64,000 nucleotides of DNA from Sphingobacterium mizutaii (GCF_900187125.1 NZ_LT906468.1:2914001-2978000), one strand, 5' to 3'. Positions 52,694 to 62,975 are shown, counted from the stretch's first letter. Numbers and translations: made by a program. Notes: generated by a model from the letters alone, not told the origin.

Positions 52694-54943
52694 TCATGTT
52701 TTTATTAACTTTACAATACCGTAACTACTTCCCGATGATTTGCTCGTTAGAGCACTTCCCTGAATATTCCTTATGTCTGCCGAAGGATCTGCTTTCATAT
52801 ACTTATTAACTTCATCCCAAACAATCTTCTTATTGATATCTCCAGCTCCAATGGCACCGTTAACCAATGTCTCTGCATATTTCCCAACTGGTACATATTT
52901 AACCTGTCCATTTGAGGCATTCTCAAGAGCTGTTCCTAAAATTTGTCCTTCATTGAAATTCTGAAATTTATTTGCATAAGGAATTGCGATACTATTATTT
53001 TCCACACTTGCGAAAGAAAGGACTTCACCTTTTAGTATAGTTTCAGTTGTATTTACCACAGCAACACCAAAGTAGTCTGAAATCAAAACATCCTTCCATC
53101 CTGGCCTCTGACCTCCAGTATTATATGGAGCATTAAAATTTGCTGCGGATCTATCTACAACGTGATCAACTCTAGTCCCCGTGGCATTTACCAGTATATT
53201 GTAAGGTACCTTTTTTGGATCTGGCTCATTAAGTCCAGTATCAGGATTTACCCAAAGAGTATCTTTATTGCCGTTAATATCAACCATAAACGCAATTTGA
53301 CCAATATCATTAGTGTGGCAATCAATAAGATCAACAGTATCATTTTGATTGCTACCACATTCATCCACGTTAATATAGCCACAGTTGATCATCTTCATTC
53401 TCCTAACAATCAAGTGACATGGCTCTGATTGATTAGTAGTATTATGAAAAAATATTGCATGCCTTCCATTTATGTTATCATTATAATTTGCTGGTTGTCC
53501 ATTATTGTCATATGGTCCATAATAAGGAAATCTTTCAGAGACACAATCATCAAACTCCAATGTTTGGCCACCATGCAGTCCAATCCCTATTGGATATGAA
53601 GAATTACCATCCTCTTTGAACCATACATTTTTGAACAATAGATTTTTCCATGTAGGATTGTCGATATGTGCTGCATATTTACCTCTAGTAACCTCAAGTG
53701 TCAAGTTTGAATAGTTGGTTTCCTCTTTAGCGAATACAACATGGATTTGGCTGATATTAACAGCAGAAAGAGCCTTACCTCGGGCATCGGCATAATATGA
53801 GTCAGAAGGGGCAATCTTACTTGAATCATTACCATTACAGAACAACGTGGTGCCATATTTACCCATACCAAACCCCGCAACATCGACAAACTTTTTACCC
53901 TGAAGATCATATTCAAACCACCTACCAGCAGGTACAATAATCAAGTATCTATTCCTCTCTGAAGCGTCAGATATTCCTTTGATAATATTCCGAATACTGT
54001 TGTAGTTTTCCGAATTTCTTGTTGCAATTATATAATTATATTTTATCGCAGTTTTAGCTTCTTCAAAATAACCCTTTGGTATTTTTGCAGGGTCAACAAC
54101 AGAACCATATTGCTCATAGGGCAATGCAGATGGACCGTAATTGATCATAAGAGTATTTTTATAAACACTATTTGTTGGATTTACCCCGATGCCTGATGTG
54201 TTTGCAATTGTGGGAGCAAATTTCACCGCCCCTTCAGGAATCGGAATATTTAAACGATCTTTCGTCCTAACAAATGGTTCTCCAACTGAATTAAAAAAAA
54301 CACCACTAGCAAAAGAAGATGGTAGGCTTCCAGCTCCACTAATACTAATATGCGTTTTTGATGTATCAATATTAAAAGCAGGCAAACATATACTATTATC
54401 AGATCCAACCAATCTTCCATCATCGAATATATAAGCTCCCCTTATCATTTTTGAATTATCAGCTAGGTTGTTTGAGTTCTTTAAAATAGATAAGGCTGGT
54501 TGAACATATCCAGCGGTTGCTCTTTCATTAGCAAGCTCGGTTCCTAAGGGGTTAAAAGTGTCTTTACCAGATGGTGGAGGAATAAACGTTTCAACCTTTT
54601 TTAATTCTGATACACCGTCCCAAATCAAAACAACCACCCTATTAGTAGTATCTACCTGTATATTTCCATTATAGACACCCGATCCATTTGCTAAATAAAT
54701 TCCCTCAGGGGCAGGACCTTCTCCTGAAATAAAAGGAAAAGAAGGTGTTGCCTCTGAAATTTTTAGATCATTGTCTTGGTACCCCAACCCTGAGAAATTT
54801 AGAGTACCATTTCCTACTTTAATTCTTACACGCCCTCCAAAACGTACCAAAGCAATTTCACCATCACCTAAAATTTGATTTTTTTGCAACCATTGTGCCT
54901 CGGTCCCAATATTCCGAATAACACGAGCTTTAATTCTTCTCAT
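52694..54943 (-). CDS. Phage tail spike or receptor-binding protein
   Basis: The 749-residue protein opens with a short domain (IRNIGTEAQWLQKNQILGDG, then VRFGGRVRIKVGNGTLNF) like the Mtd-type N-terminal domain of phage tail fibres. A middle of about 350-600 residues looks like a right-handed beta-helix (pectate-lyase type: HAIFFHNTTNQSEPCHLIVR, GYINVDECGSNQNDTVDLID). It closes with a chaperone-like Ser/Gly-rich tail (SALTSKSSGSSYGIVKLIKT). It probably binds, and may degrade, surface polysaccharide. It is the last large tail gene. Confidence 0.78.
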   Translation of the reverse strand: MRRIKARVIRNIGTEAQWLQKNQILGDGEIALVRFGGRVRIKVGNGTLNFSGLGYQDNDLKISEATPSFPFISGEGPAPEGIYLANGSGVYNGNIQVDTTNRVVVLIWDGVSELKKVETFIPPPSGKDTFNPLGTELANERATAGYVQPALSILKNSNNLADNSKMIRGAYIFDDGRLVGSDNSICLPAFNIDTSKTHISISGAGSLPSSFASGVFFNSVGEPFVRTKDRLNIPIPEGAVKFAPTIANTSGIGVNPTNSVYKNTLMINYGPSALPYEQYGSVVDPAKIPKGYFEEAKTAIKYNYIIATRNSENYNSIRNIIKGISDASERNRYLIIVPAGRWFEYDLQGKKFVDVAGFGMGKYGTTLFCNGNDSSKIAPSDSYYADARGKALSAVNISQIHVVFAKEETNYSNLTLEVTRGKYAAHIDNPTWKNLLFKNVWFKEDGNSSYPIGIGLHGGQTLEFDDCVSERFPYYGPYDNNGQPANYNDNINGRHAIFFHNTTNQSEPCHLIVRRMKMINCGYINVDECGSNQNDTVDLIDCHTNDIGQIAFMVDINGNKDTLWVNPDTGLNEPDPKKVPYNILVNATGTRVDHVVDRSAANFNAPYNTGGQRPGWKDVLISDYFGVAVVNTTETILKGEVLSFASVENNSIAIPYANKFQNFNEGQILGTALENASNGQVKYVPVGKYAETLVNGAIGAGDINKKIVWDEVNKYMKADPSADIRNIQGSALTSKSSGSSYGIVKLIKT

Positions 54944-54949
54944 ATTTTC

Positions 54950-55858
54950 TTACGATAAATCTTCTTGTTCAATGAAAGAATCATATGAATCTTGAGTTGC
55001 TCCTTGATCTATTAGATACTCTTCCGTTTTAGGAGGTTGTATATCATGGCCACAAGCAGTATTATAGTAATATCTTCCTTGTTGAAAATTCATTACTAAA
55101 TGCCAGTAAGATAGATCATCAATCTGAGTTTCCTCTAGTGAAACATTGATTATACTTCCTTCTCGTAAGTTCTTGGGGGTAGTAACTATAATATCTCTAT
55201 GAATCGCCATAAAGGCTATGGCTTCATAAATGAAATTTGGTATGATTCCAAAATCAATATCATAAGTTATGCTGACCTTTCTGGAAATATCAATTATTTC
55301 TCCATGGCCATCTTCGTCTGACTCAACAATTATTGATGGAATACCTTTTGTTATAAAGGTATCAACAAAAAATCTAAATCTGAAGCCTAATTCCCCTAAA
55401 TAATATGCGGGATCAACGTTATGTTCTTCAGACCATTCAATCATTAAATATTTTTCAATACTATCTATTGGTACAAATAGTTCAGAATAATATTCTGAAT
55501 AATTAGTATTCAACTTTAAATAATATGATTTTCCGCAAGGCAAATTTAAATCTTGTCCAGAAATCGTTTTAATAGCATAGTCAGAAGGCCATAAATAATA
55601 ATTGAATTCCTGTTCTACAAGGTTTACATACTTGAGCTGTGTAATGTCTAACCTTGAAATTAAGGCATCAGAATTATCATAAATTTCAAATAAAGTCACA
55701 AACTCGTCCAATGGAAATCTTACCTGAAACGGTAATAATCTATCTTTTTGCACCAATAATTCAAACATGTGTTTTTCATATCCATTCAAGAACCTAGATT
55801 GATTCTCAAATTCATCGTACCAAGTGATTGGCTGTGGTATTTCATCAAATAGCAGCAT
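54950..55858 (-). CDS. Distal tail protein of the prophage
   Basis: The 302-residue protein (MLLFDEIPQPITWYDEFEN...) is rich in aromatic and acidic residues and looks beta-rich. It lies between the hub-like protein (2 bp) and the spike (6 bp), the usual place for baseplate or tail-tip connectors. No named family is recognised. It has no signal peptide or membrane segment. Confidence 0.68.
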   Translation of the reverse strand: MLLFDEIPQPITWYDEFENQSRFLNGYEKHMFELLVQKDRLLPFQVRFPLDEFVTLFEIYDNSDALISRLDITQLKYVNLVEQEFNYYLWPSDYAIKTISGQDLNLPCGKSYYLKLNTNYSEYYSELFVPIDSIEKYLMIEWSEEHNVDPAYYLGELGFRFRFFVDTFITKGIPSIIVESDEDGHGEIIDISRKVSITYDIDFGIIPNFIYEAIAFMAIHRDIIVTTPKNLREGSIINVSLEETQIDDLSYWHLVMNFQQGRYYYNTACGHDIQPPKTEEYLIDQGATQDSYDSFIEQEDLS

Positions 55859-55860
55859 AA

Positions 55861-58566
55861 TTAAATAATTGTATATTTTGAATCAGGTTCAATATTGAAT
55901 TGATATTCATAATTTTCTTGAATACCATTAAAATCACAGCCATAATATTCCCTTTGTGTTGTAAATTCTTGGGCATATTTATAGGATACTCCACTAGCGA
56001 TTGATACAGACATCACATATTCATTACTTGTGTTATACTTGTAATCAATGAATTTCTGTTTAAGTTTTACGACCAAATTATATCCAGTTGCATCTAAAGG
56101 AATAGTTCCAAGATTATCGGACCAAAGTAAAATTGTTATCTCCGAAACAGTTTCATCACCAACATTTGAAGAACCTCCGGATCCGCAGTGTTCTGAAATC
56201 ATCCTTCGATCATCATCAATAATTAGAGAAACATATATTGGGGAAGGTTCAAAAACTTCAATTGTTATGGTACCAGTTGCTTCGTTATTAAATGTATCGC
56301 GTATTTTATATGAGAAAGTATCAATACCAACAAAATCATGTGCAGGAACAAAAGAGAACGATCCATTACTATTTAATACAACCGTTCCTCCCTGATCGGT
56401 TGCTTTATTTTCGGCTACAACAATTATTTGAGTTGCTGCAGTATCATTTTTTTGGGCAGATCCGGCAGGAGCCTTCAATTCAAGATTTTTTGCAATCTTA
56501 AAACTATTGCCGTTTGCAACAGGAACAGAAGTTCCATCCTTTACTAATATGGTAACTATGGCCTGGTTTGAAGTTTCCCCAAAGTTATCTTTTACTGTAT
56601 ACCAAATTCTTGCTTCACCCAAATATTCATTTTCAGGTTTATATCGAATTCTGAAATCATCTGTAATAGTCGCAGTGCCTGGATAAACAGAATTGATATT
56701 TAATGTTGATGGAATAATAACCCCATCATGATCAATATCATTAGCCAGCACGTCTATAATCACAGGTTGATTTTTATAGGTTTCTGCATTATCATTTACA
56801 GCTTCCGGAGGTAAGTTATCTTCGAGTTTTCCTTCAGCCGGAAAAGAGATTTTCATTTCGATTATTTCTTTGAATAAATTGAATGAAGCTGATTCAAGAA
56901 TACCATTATTGCCTAATTGCGTTTTAATTAATCCTTCTGTGTCGAAATCTGAACCACAACACATCCGATATTTTACATTTTCTTGAACTTTTGTTGGTTT
57001 TACAGAAAGAGCCAATGTGTTTGCCTCATTCATTTTGAAATTGAGCATGAACCTATTATGGCGCCAAAAATCCCGATGCAATTGAGCCCACGCTAAGGGA
57101 TTATTGATATTATTTCCCCCTTTTATAGATTGTTCTCTATAGATTCCGAATAAAGGAGTACATGAAATAAGCACAAATCCATCATCAGAAACAATTTTGC
57201 TGTCCCATGATGAATTTGTAAGGCAGAGCATTACATCAGTAGTAATATTTTTGATATCATAGGTTTCTTCTTCCTTATCCTTTCCTGCAATTGGATTATT
57301 ATATAAAATTGGACTTCCTTCAAAATCTCCACCGAAAGAAGAATCTTTAAACCTAAAAATCTCTCTTTTCGGTATTCCTTCATTATCATAGTTGTATTTC
57401 CGATTAGCTTTATTTATAATGGAATTTTCACTTATCGTAGTATCTAAACCTTGGTCTCTACTTCTAAACGACACATGTTCAATCTTGAATTTTTTGTCAT
57501 CTGTTATCTCCCATTCAAGCTGAAAAATATTGCATATATCTTGAAGTAAATCAGAAAACTTAATAAGACTGGATGTTCCAGTAGGTGATCCAGCATTTCC
57601 TGTGTTGAAAGGTCTTTTAATATCAGACTTTTGGAATAAAACCAGGTTTGTAAGTTTATTTAATTTACCAGTTACATAATTAATAGTAGAAATTGTCTGA
57701 GGATTCCATTGAAAGAAATCGGACTTTAATTGCAGATCTGGGCAAATTATTTGAAGGAACTGTTCAAATATCTGTTTTAGAGCCATACCATTATCTATAA
57801 CCGACGTCAAGATTTTATTACTTTCACCCCATGAATTAGGGTCATACCTATCATATGGGTCACGCTGGTAGTCGTATAAAATAGGTGAGCGAGCGTACCT
57901 TCCAGACCCAATGCTAATCCATCCTAAATCAAGTAATGAGTCATCACCTGAAATAACTTCTCTTGACCATTTGATTGAAAAATCTCCCGAATAACCATGT
58001 CCTTCATTAAAACTATAGGATTTATAACTTCGTTCAACAATTGTCCAACCTTTCAGTCCCGGATTTACCTCTCCAGGAAAATAATAAAAATCTTGGTCAT
58101 CATTTGGTCCTATGAATTTCTGAAAATATTCACTTTCAATATTTCCGTCTACTGGTTTTATGTTGACCTTAGGGTAAATACTATTTAGCAAAATCAACTC
58201 CGTTTGTCCACCTAGATCAAAGCATTCATATTTATCATAATTATCAATTGACAACTCAACCCTACAATGGTCAATATCCCATTCTCCAGAATTTAATGAG
58301 ATTATTCCTTCAAACCAGTTTTCATTCCAACCACCATCACAATATTTATGAATTTTTATAACCAATGGATCAAATCTATAAATCAATAATTCTTGATTAT
58401 AAATCCATTTAAAATCTTCACCAAGGAGAACAATCGTTCCCTTTAATTTTTGTGAAAAATCAGATCGATTTGATTTCTTTTCATATGTCTTTTCCAAAGT
58501 ACCATCATTACTTGGAAAAACCTGTCTAGTGCCAGATCTGCCTGTGATAAAATATTTATACTGCAT
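55861..58566 (-). CDS. Phage tail hub-like protein with Ig/cadherin-like repeats
   Basis: The 901-residue protein follows the tape measure gene with an 11-bp overlap, the normal place of the tail hub. The first 580 residues are beta-rich and unassigned. Roughly residues 590-770 hold two Ig-like repeats of the tandem-95/cadherin type. The first has PPEAVNDNAETYKNQPVIID, VLANDIDHDG and RIWYTVKDNFGETSN; the second has VLNSNGSFSFVPAHDFVGID, TFSYKIRDTFNNEATG. Such domains on phage tails usually add weak cell-surface binding. Confidence 0.78.
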   Translation of the reverse strand: MQYKYFITGRSGTRQVFPSNDGTLEKTYEKKSNRSDFSQKLKGTIVLLGEDFKWIYNQELLIYRFDPLVIKIHKYCDGGWNENWFEGIISLNSGEWDIDHCRVELSIDNYDKYECFDLGGQTELILLNSIYPKVNIKPVDGNIESEYFQKFIGPNDDQDFYYFPGEVNPGLKGWTIVERSYKSYSFNEGHGYSGDFSIKWSREVISGDDSLLDLGWISIGSGRYARSPILYDYQRDPYDRYDPNSWGESNKILTSVIDNGMALKQIFEQFLQIICPDLQLKSDFFQWNPQTISTINYVTGKLNKLTNLVLFQKSDIKRPFNTGNAGSPTGTSSLIKFSDLLQDICNIFQLEWEITDDKKFKIEHVSFRSRDQGLDTTISENSIINKANRKYNYDNEGIPKREIFRFKDSSFGGDFEGSPILYNNPIAGKDKEEETYDIKNITTDVMLCLTNSSWDSKIVSDDGFVLISCTPLFGIYREQSIKGGNNINNPLAWAQLHRDFWRHNRFMLNFKMNEANTLALSVKPTKVQENVKYRMCCGSDFDTEGLIKTQLGNNGILESASFNLFKEIIEMKISFPAEGKLEDNLPPEAVNDNAETYKNQPVIIDVLANDIDHDGVIIPSTLNINSVYPGTATITDDFRIRYKPENEYLGEARIWYTVKDNFGETSNQAIVTILVKDGTSVPVANGNSFKIAKNLELKAPAGSAQKNDTAATQIIVVAENKATDQGGTVVLNSNGSFSFVPAHDFVGIDTFSYKIRDTFNNEATGTITIEVFEPSPIYVSLIIDDDRRMISEHCGSGGSSNVGDETVSEITILLWSDNLGTIPLDATGYNLVVKLKQKFIDYKYNTSNEYVMSVSIASGVSYKYAQEFTTQREYYGCDFNGIQENYEYQFNIEPDSKYTII

Positions 58567-61500
58567 TTTTATTTTTCCTTATTTTATGAGTAGTATTTCC
58601 TTGTTGGATTATTATGAAATCATTTGTTTCGGTTATTATTTTTCGTTTCCGTTCAATTTCAAATAAACTCCGATTTGTTCTAGCGATATCTTTTAAGTCT
58701 TCAGACTCTAAGAAAGTTAATAATGCGTCTTTATACGTTTCCTCACGATCTTTATTTATCTTAGATAATACTATCACTTTCGCGGTTTTATCGTGATCAG
58801 GAAGCACCACACCAGTATCTTGGATTAAATCATCCATTAAGTTTCCTACTTTACTTAAATCGTCATTATTTATAGCTTCAAGAAAGGGCATATATTTTTT
58901 TGTAGATTCTCTATTTATTGCGAAAAATCCCTCATTACCCTCAACTTCAGCAACTCTTTTTCCAGTTTTTTCATTATATACACCCAAACCACCCTGCTCA
59001 TGACTTGGACCATCAAGCACAAATTTTCCACCATGTCTAAATTTTGGAGCGTCCGAAATTGATTTCATTGCCATTGCTTTAGAAGCAATAAAACCACCCC
59101 ACATTGCACCAATTGCTGCAATTGCGAGTGGTACACCCACAAAAGGTATGCTTGAAAATGCTTTGAAAATATTTGCTGAAGCGGTAATCATTGAAGATGT
59201 CTGAGCAACAGAATCCGCAATGAGTTGAACTTTTTGTATTTCAGCCTGCCTTTTTAGAAGAGCTTCTTTTTCAAGGATTTCATTTTCACGTTGAATTTTC
59301 AATTGTTCAAGTTCTTGTCTTTTTGCTTCCACATTGTTCGCATACCCGTTTTCTTGAAGCTCTAATTCTTTATTAAGAGCAGACTCAACATCTGATATTT
59401 GATTGTTTAAAGAATCAATTTCCTTTTGTTTTGCGTCGATGCGTTGATTAATTGAATCTATCCAAGCTTCTGTTATCTGATCAAATACATTTTTAAATGT
59501 TTCAACGATTTGTCTAGCTTCAACATCTTCTATATCCAAACCCAAGAGTTGAAATACATTTGTTTTTTTCTTGGTGGTTGATTTGCCAATTTTAAGATTT
59601 AATTCTGCAATTAGAGCCTCTGTTTGAGCAATCGCTACTTTATTTTCCTTTCCACCTACACTTTTTAATAGATCCAACCTTTCCTCAGCAGCATCAAGCA
59701 TAACTTGATATTTCATTGCCTCACGTATTTTCTCTTCCTCCTCCTCAGTTTTCCCATTTATCTTTACAAGTGAAATTCTCGCAGTTTCAATATCTTCTCG
59801 GTCTTTTAATTCCTGGAGACCATACTTTAACTTAATCTCGGCAATTTCCTTCATTTTCTCTTCTGTAAAATCTCTTTCAGAACCGTATGCCTCCTTATAT
59901 TTTTTAGATAAATTAGAGTACTTCTCATCAAGCTCTTCAAGCTCTAACTTCTGATTTTCACCATTTAATTTTAAAATCGTCTTATCAGCCTCTTTTTGGG
60001 CTTCGACCATCTTGTCAAAATATTCAACATCAATTGCCCATAACTTTGAAATATGCTCTTCTTTCAGCTCTTCTTTTAAAGCATTTTGTGATAAAATTAA
60101 TTTTGCCTTTTCCTCCTCAGAGCCTTTAAATCCCTCAAGGTCACGCTTTAAATTTTCTAATTCTTTTTTATATCTTAATTCCTCTTGCTCTGCTTCTTTT
60201 TCTGCTCCATCTTTCATCTGACGTATGGAAGATTCACTTCTTTCAAATTCTAGATCTTTCAATTTATTGTTGAAATCACGGATCCGATTGTATTCCTCTT
60301 CTTTTTTTCTTGCAGCTTCTTCTGAATCCTTTGCAGTTTTTTCCGCAGCTTTTTTCCTTTCATCGGCAGCATCTTTATTTGCCTTAGCTTGCCAAACCTG
60401 AAATTCATGCATTACTTCCTTCTGCTCGTCACTTCCAGCCTTTGTAAGAGCTAAATTGGTTGAATGTAATGCCCTTTCCAGCTCTACAGTTTTTTTACCT
60501 GCAGCTTTCTTTAATTCAATTTCTTGTTCTAAAGATATTTTTTGAGCCTCTAATTTCTTTTTATGGGCAGCATCATTTTGATTTTGTATTTCAGAAATAA
60601 ATCCTGCATTGTAATTTTTGATAACGTTCATCGAATCGATGTAACTATTTACAGCTGCTTCAGCTCCATCAGTAAATAATGTGTAAAGCATTTTGATTGG
60701 ACCAATTAAATACTGCAATACAGCATTTCCAACTCCAAATAGAATAGCTTTAAGTTTATCAATTTTTTGACCCCATTTCTCAGCTTCAGGACCAGACATT
60801 TTTACGGATTCCGTTAATTTGTCCCAATTGGCTATCAATGCCCCAATGGCCAAAATGATTAATCCAACTCCAGTAGATGCCAGTGCAATTCTAAACACTT
60901 TTAATGCCCCTGTTGAAGTTCCAACAACTGTAGTGTATAATGCCTGGCTAGCTGTCAAAACTTTATTTGCAACAGATTCTTTGTTCTTAAGTTCGATTTG
61001 AATTTGTTGTAACCCCTGCAGGATGGAAATGCCGGCAGTAAGTCTAGCAATCGTTTTTTCTAGATTTTCATTTTCACTACCAAACAAAGCTGCTGCACCT
61101 TGAGCAATATTAAAGGCAGAAGCGATCAAAGTTCCGGATTCAATCAAGCTATCCAGTGTCGGAGTTTCACTTGCTGTTCGTTTTAGTTCATCGTTTACCC
61201 CTTTGATAGATTGTTTTAACTGAGTTGCTTTATTCATCAAATCATCATAATCTTGGGTATCGCCAAGCCCTTCAGATTTCATTCTTGCCAACTGTTGTAT
61301 TACTCCTTCCAACTCAGAACCTAAAGTCTTCACTTTTTCTTCTGCTGCTGGGATCAATTTATTTCCAAGTTCGTCAAAACCGTCTTTTCCGGCATTTTTT
61401 ATTCTCTTTAATTGACCCTCTGTATTTTCAATTTCCTTATTTAGAGAAACTATTTCTTGGGGGTTCGTTTCTACCTGAAGGGCATCTTTTAAGTACTTCA

Positions 61501-62281
61501 ATCTGTCGATAAGTTGGTCCGAAGATAAACTAGCGATATCAAACTCCTCAGATGTTCTTCCTAACATTTTATTTGCTTCTTCAATATCGGTGGTCAGAGA
61601 TTTGAATAGATCAGAATCTTTATCCATAGTTTCCATTTTTGAAGCAATAAAATCAATCAGTGCACCTAACTGCTCCATCTCTCCAGAGGCGTTATTCAAG
61701 TCATTGGATAGTTTATCAAGTTCTTCTGTGGAAAATGAACCCATAATTGAATCGGACAACTTATCTGTTAAGTTTCCGGCCTCTTCAAGTTTTTTATTCA
61801 TAGGGGTAATTGCCTTAGCCGAACGATCATAGGCAGAAATGATATTATCTCTAAGTCTTTCCATACTTTTGGAAAGAATTTGAATTTGTGTTGGATCTGT
61901 GGCTGTTTTTAGAGCATCCTTAAAATAGGATAAGTTTTCGCTATAGGCTTTTACTGCCTTTGCGGCTTGATCATTCAGTTTAATTCCTTCACTCTGCTTT
62001 TTGGAAACTTCATCAAAAACCTGAACCATAACACGTTCCGCTTTAGCACGCTCCTCCGCCACTTTCTTTAAGGCAACTGTATTTTGAGCCTGTTCTGATA
62101 AAGCTTTGTTCGTTTTTTCTGCTCCGGAAACAATTTCCTTATTCATTTCCGAAATTGCATCTTTTGTCTTAGCAGACTCCTTTTGAACTTCCTTAGCAGA
62201 ATCTGTTATTCTGTTAAATTCAGATACAACTGGCGTTACATCAACTGAAAACGGTACCTTATATTCTTCTCCTGATGCCAT
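58556..62281 (-). CDS. Phage tail tape measure protein
   Basis: The 1241-residue protein sets tail length and is the largest gene of the block. It is mostly coiled coil (residues 1-380 and 560-1040), with hydrophobic segments near 470 (STGVGLIILAIGALIANW) and 1055 (FVGVPLAIAAIGAMWGGFIA), and a Gly-rich C-terminal domain (FRHGGKFVLDGPSHEQGGLG). It lies directly after the tail chaperone genes, as in most long-tailed phages. The C-terminal end overlaps the hub gene by 11 bp. Confidence 0.92.
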   Translation of the reverse strand: MASGEEYKVPFSVDVTPVVSEFNRITDSAKEVQKESAKTKDAISEMNKEIVSGAEKTNKALSEQAQNTVALKKVAEERAKAERVMVQVFDEVSKKQSEGIKLNDQAAKAVKAYSENLSYFKDALKTATDPTQIQILSKSMERLRDNIISAYDRSAKAITPMNKKLEEAGNLTDKLSDSIMGSFSTEELDKLSNDLNNASGEMEQLGALIDFIASKMETMDKDSDLFKSLTTDIEEANKMLGRTSEEFDIASLSSDQLIDRLKYLKDALQVETNPQEIVSLNKEIENTEGQLKRIKNAGKDGFDELGNKLIPAAEEKVKTLGSELEGVIQQLARMKSEGLGDTQDYDDLMNKATQLKQSIKGVNDELKRTASETPTLDSLIESGTLIASAFNIAQGAAALFGSENENLEKTIARLTAGISILQGLQQIQIELKNKESVANKVLTASQALYTTVVGTSTGALKVFRIALASTGVGLIILAIGALIANWDKLTESVKMSGPEAEKWGQKIDKLKAILFGVGNAVLQYLIGPIKMLYTLFTDGAEAAVNSYIDSMNVIKNYNAGFISEIQNQNDAAHKKKLEAQKISLEQEIELKKAAGKKTVELERALHSTNLALTKAGSDEQKEVMHEFQVWQAKANKDAADERKKAAEKTAKDSEEAARKKEEEYNRIRDFNNKLKDLEFERSESSIRQMKDGAEKEAEQEELRYKKELENLKRDLEGFKGSEEEKAKLILSQNALKEELKEEHISKLWAIDVEYFDKMVEAQKEADKTILKLNGENQKLELEELDEKYSNLSKKYKEAYGSERDFTEEKMKEIAEIKLKYGLQELKDREDIETARISLVKINGKTEEEEEKIREAMKYQVMLDAAEERLDLLKSVGGKENKVAIAQTEALIAELNLKIGKSTTKKKTNVFQLLGLDIEDVEARQIVETFKNVFDQITEAWIDSINQRIDAKQKEIDSLNNQISDVESALNKELELQENGYANNVEAKRQELEQLKIQRENEILEKEALLKRQAEIQKVQLIADSVAQTSSMITASANIFKAFSSIPFVGVPLAIAAIGAMWGGFIASKAMAMKSISDAPKFRHGGKFVLDGPSHEQGGLGVYNEKTGKRVAEVEGNEGFFAINRESTKKYMPFLEAINNDDLSKVGNLMDDLIQDTGVVLPDHDKTAKVIVLSKINKDREETYKDALLTFLESEDLKDIARTNRSLFEIERKRKIITETNDFIIIQQGNTTHKIRKNKNAV

Positions 62282-62283
62282 TT

Positions 62284-62616
62284 CTATTTTGCTTTATTTG
62301 TTTTATTATTTTTATTTTCCAACTTTTTTTGAAGTATTTCGTACAAACGCCAAAATTCCATTCCTGGGGTAGCCTTTAGAGAATCAAAGTCCTTGACACC
62401 GTTATCTGCCATCATTGACCATAGGTCAATCCATTTCTTTTTGCCCTCGATTATTGAGCCTTTTAGATATCGGATTTCGTTATTCCCGTTTGATTTAGCT
62501 TTTCTATCACTGCTAAAGATTCTGGGGTAAGCGTGCTTGAGATCTGATTGATAAGCCTTGAAAAACCGAGAGCTAATTGAAAAAAAGGACCTATTGAAAA
62601 TCCCTCCTCTGACCAA
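62284..62616 (-). CDS. Tail assembly chaperone extension (gpT-like), probably made by -1 frameshift
   Basis: This frame overlaps the 3' part of the chaperone gene in the -1 frame and ends 3 bp before the tape measure start. Its unique part (YLKGSIIEGKKKWIDLWSMM, then TPGMEFWRLYEILQKKLE) is clearly protein-like. A stretch of seven T (62580-62586, minus strand) is read as T TTT TTT in the chaperone frame, the canonical XXXYYYZ pattern. Slippage there joins 132 residues of the chaperone to 98 residues of this frame (230 in all). Independent initiation at 62616 is the alternative. Confidence 0.65.
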   Translation of the reverse strand: MVRGGIFNRSFFSISSRFFKAYQSDLKHAYPRIFSSDRKAKSNGNNEIRYLKGSIIEGKKKWIDLWSMMADNGVKDFDSLKATPGMEFWRLYEILQKKLENKNNKTNKAK

Positions 62617-62975
62617 TCATTAATTTTATTATTGATTATATCATCAGAAATAATACCTCTATTCTCTTTTTCTTCATTTATAAAGAGAGCACAAATTTTC
62701 AATGCTACGATTTGCCTATCAAAAACGTTCATTAATCCATTTTGCATGTTATTAGCCAAAACTGCAATGTCAGTGAATTTTAATTCATTGGCCAACTGCG
62801 TTACTTTCATCCAATTCTGGAACATTTCAGTCTGAGATACCCCATATTGAAGTTCCAAAGTAAACTCCTCATACTTGGACCATCTTTCAATAGATATATC
62901 ACCAGTTTCAATTTGGTAATTCTTTCCATTTGCTTTGAAGGTTTTGTCCTGGATATTTAGGTGTTTTAATTTCAT
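62463..62975 (-). CDS. Phage tail assembly chaperone (gpG-like)
   Basis: The 170-residue acidic protein (MKLKHLNIQDKTFKANGKNY) precedes the tape measure gene, as tail chaperones do in long-tailed phages. They bind the tape measure and recruit tail-tube subunits. The helical middle (WSKYEEFTLELQYGVSQTEM) and lack of membrane segments fit. A U7 slippery site inside the gene allows a longer G-T fusion. The family is assigned by position and the frameshift, not by residue motifs. Confidence 0.7.
   Translation of the reverse strand: MKLKHLNIQDKTFKANGKNYQIETGDISIERWSKYEEFTLELQYGVSQTEMFQNWMKVTQLANELKFTDIAVLANNMQNGLMNVFDRQIVALKICALFINEEKENRGIISDDIINNKINDWSEEGFSIGPFFQLALGFSRLINQISSTLTPESLAVIEKLNQTGITKSDI
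62580..62586 (-). promoter_or_regulatory. Candidate -1 frameshift slippery heptamer (U7)
   Basis: On the minus strand CCT TTT TTT CAA contains seven T placed as T TTT TTT in the chaperone frame. After a -1 slip both tRNA-Phe re-pair perfectly, and the new frame is open to 62284. No stimulatory hairpin was worked out. Confidence 0.6.

Noticed and set aside
52694..54943. Diversity-generating retroelement target
   Set aside because: Only the Mtd-like N-terminal domain is seen; there is no reverse transcriptase or template repeat in the window and no C-type-lectin variable end.
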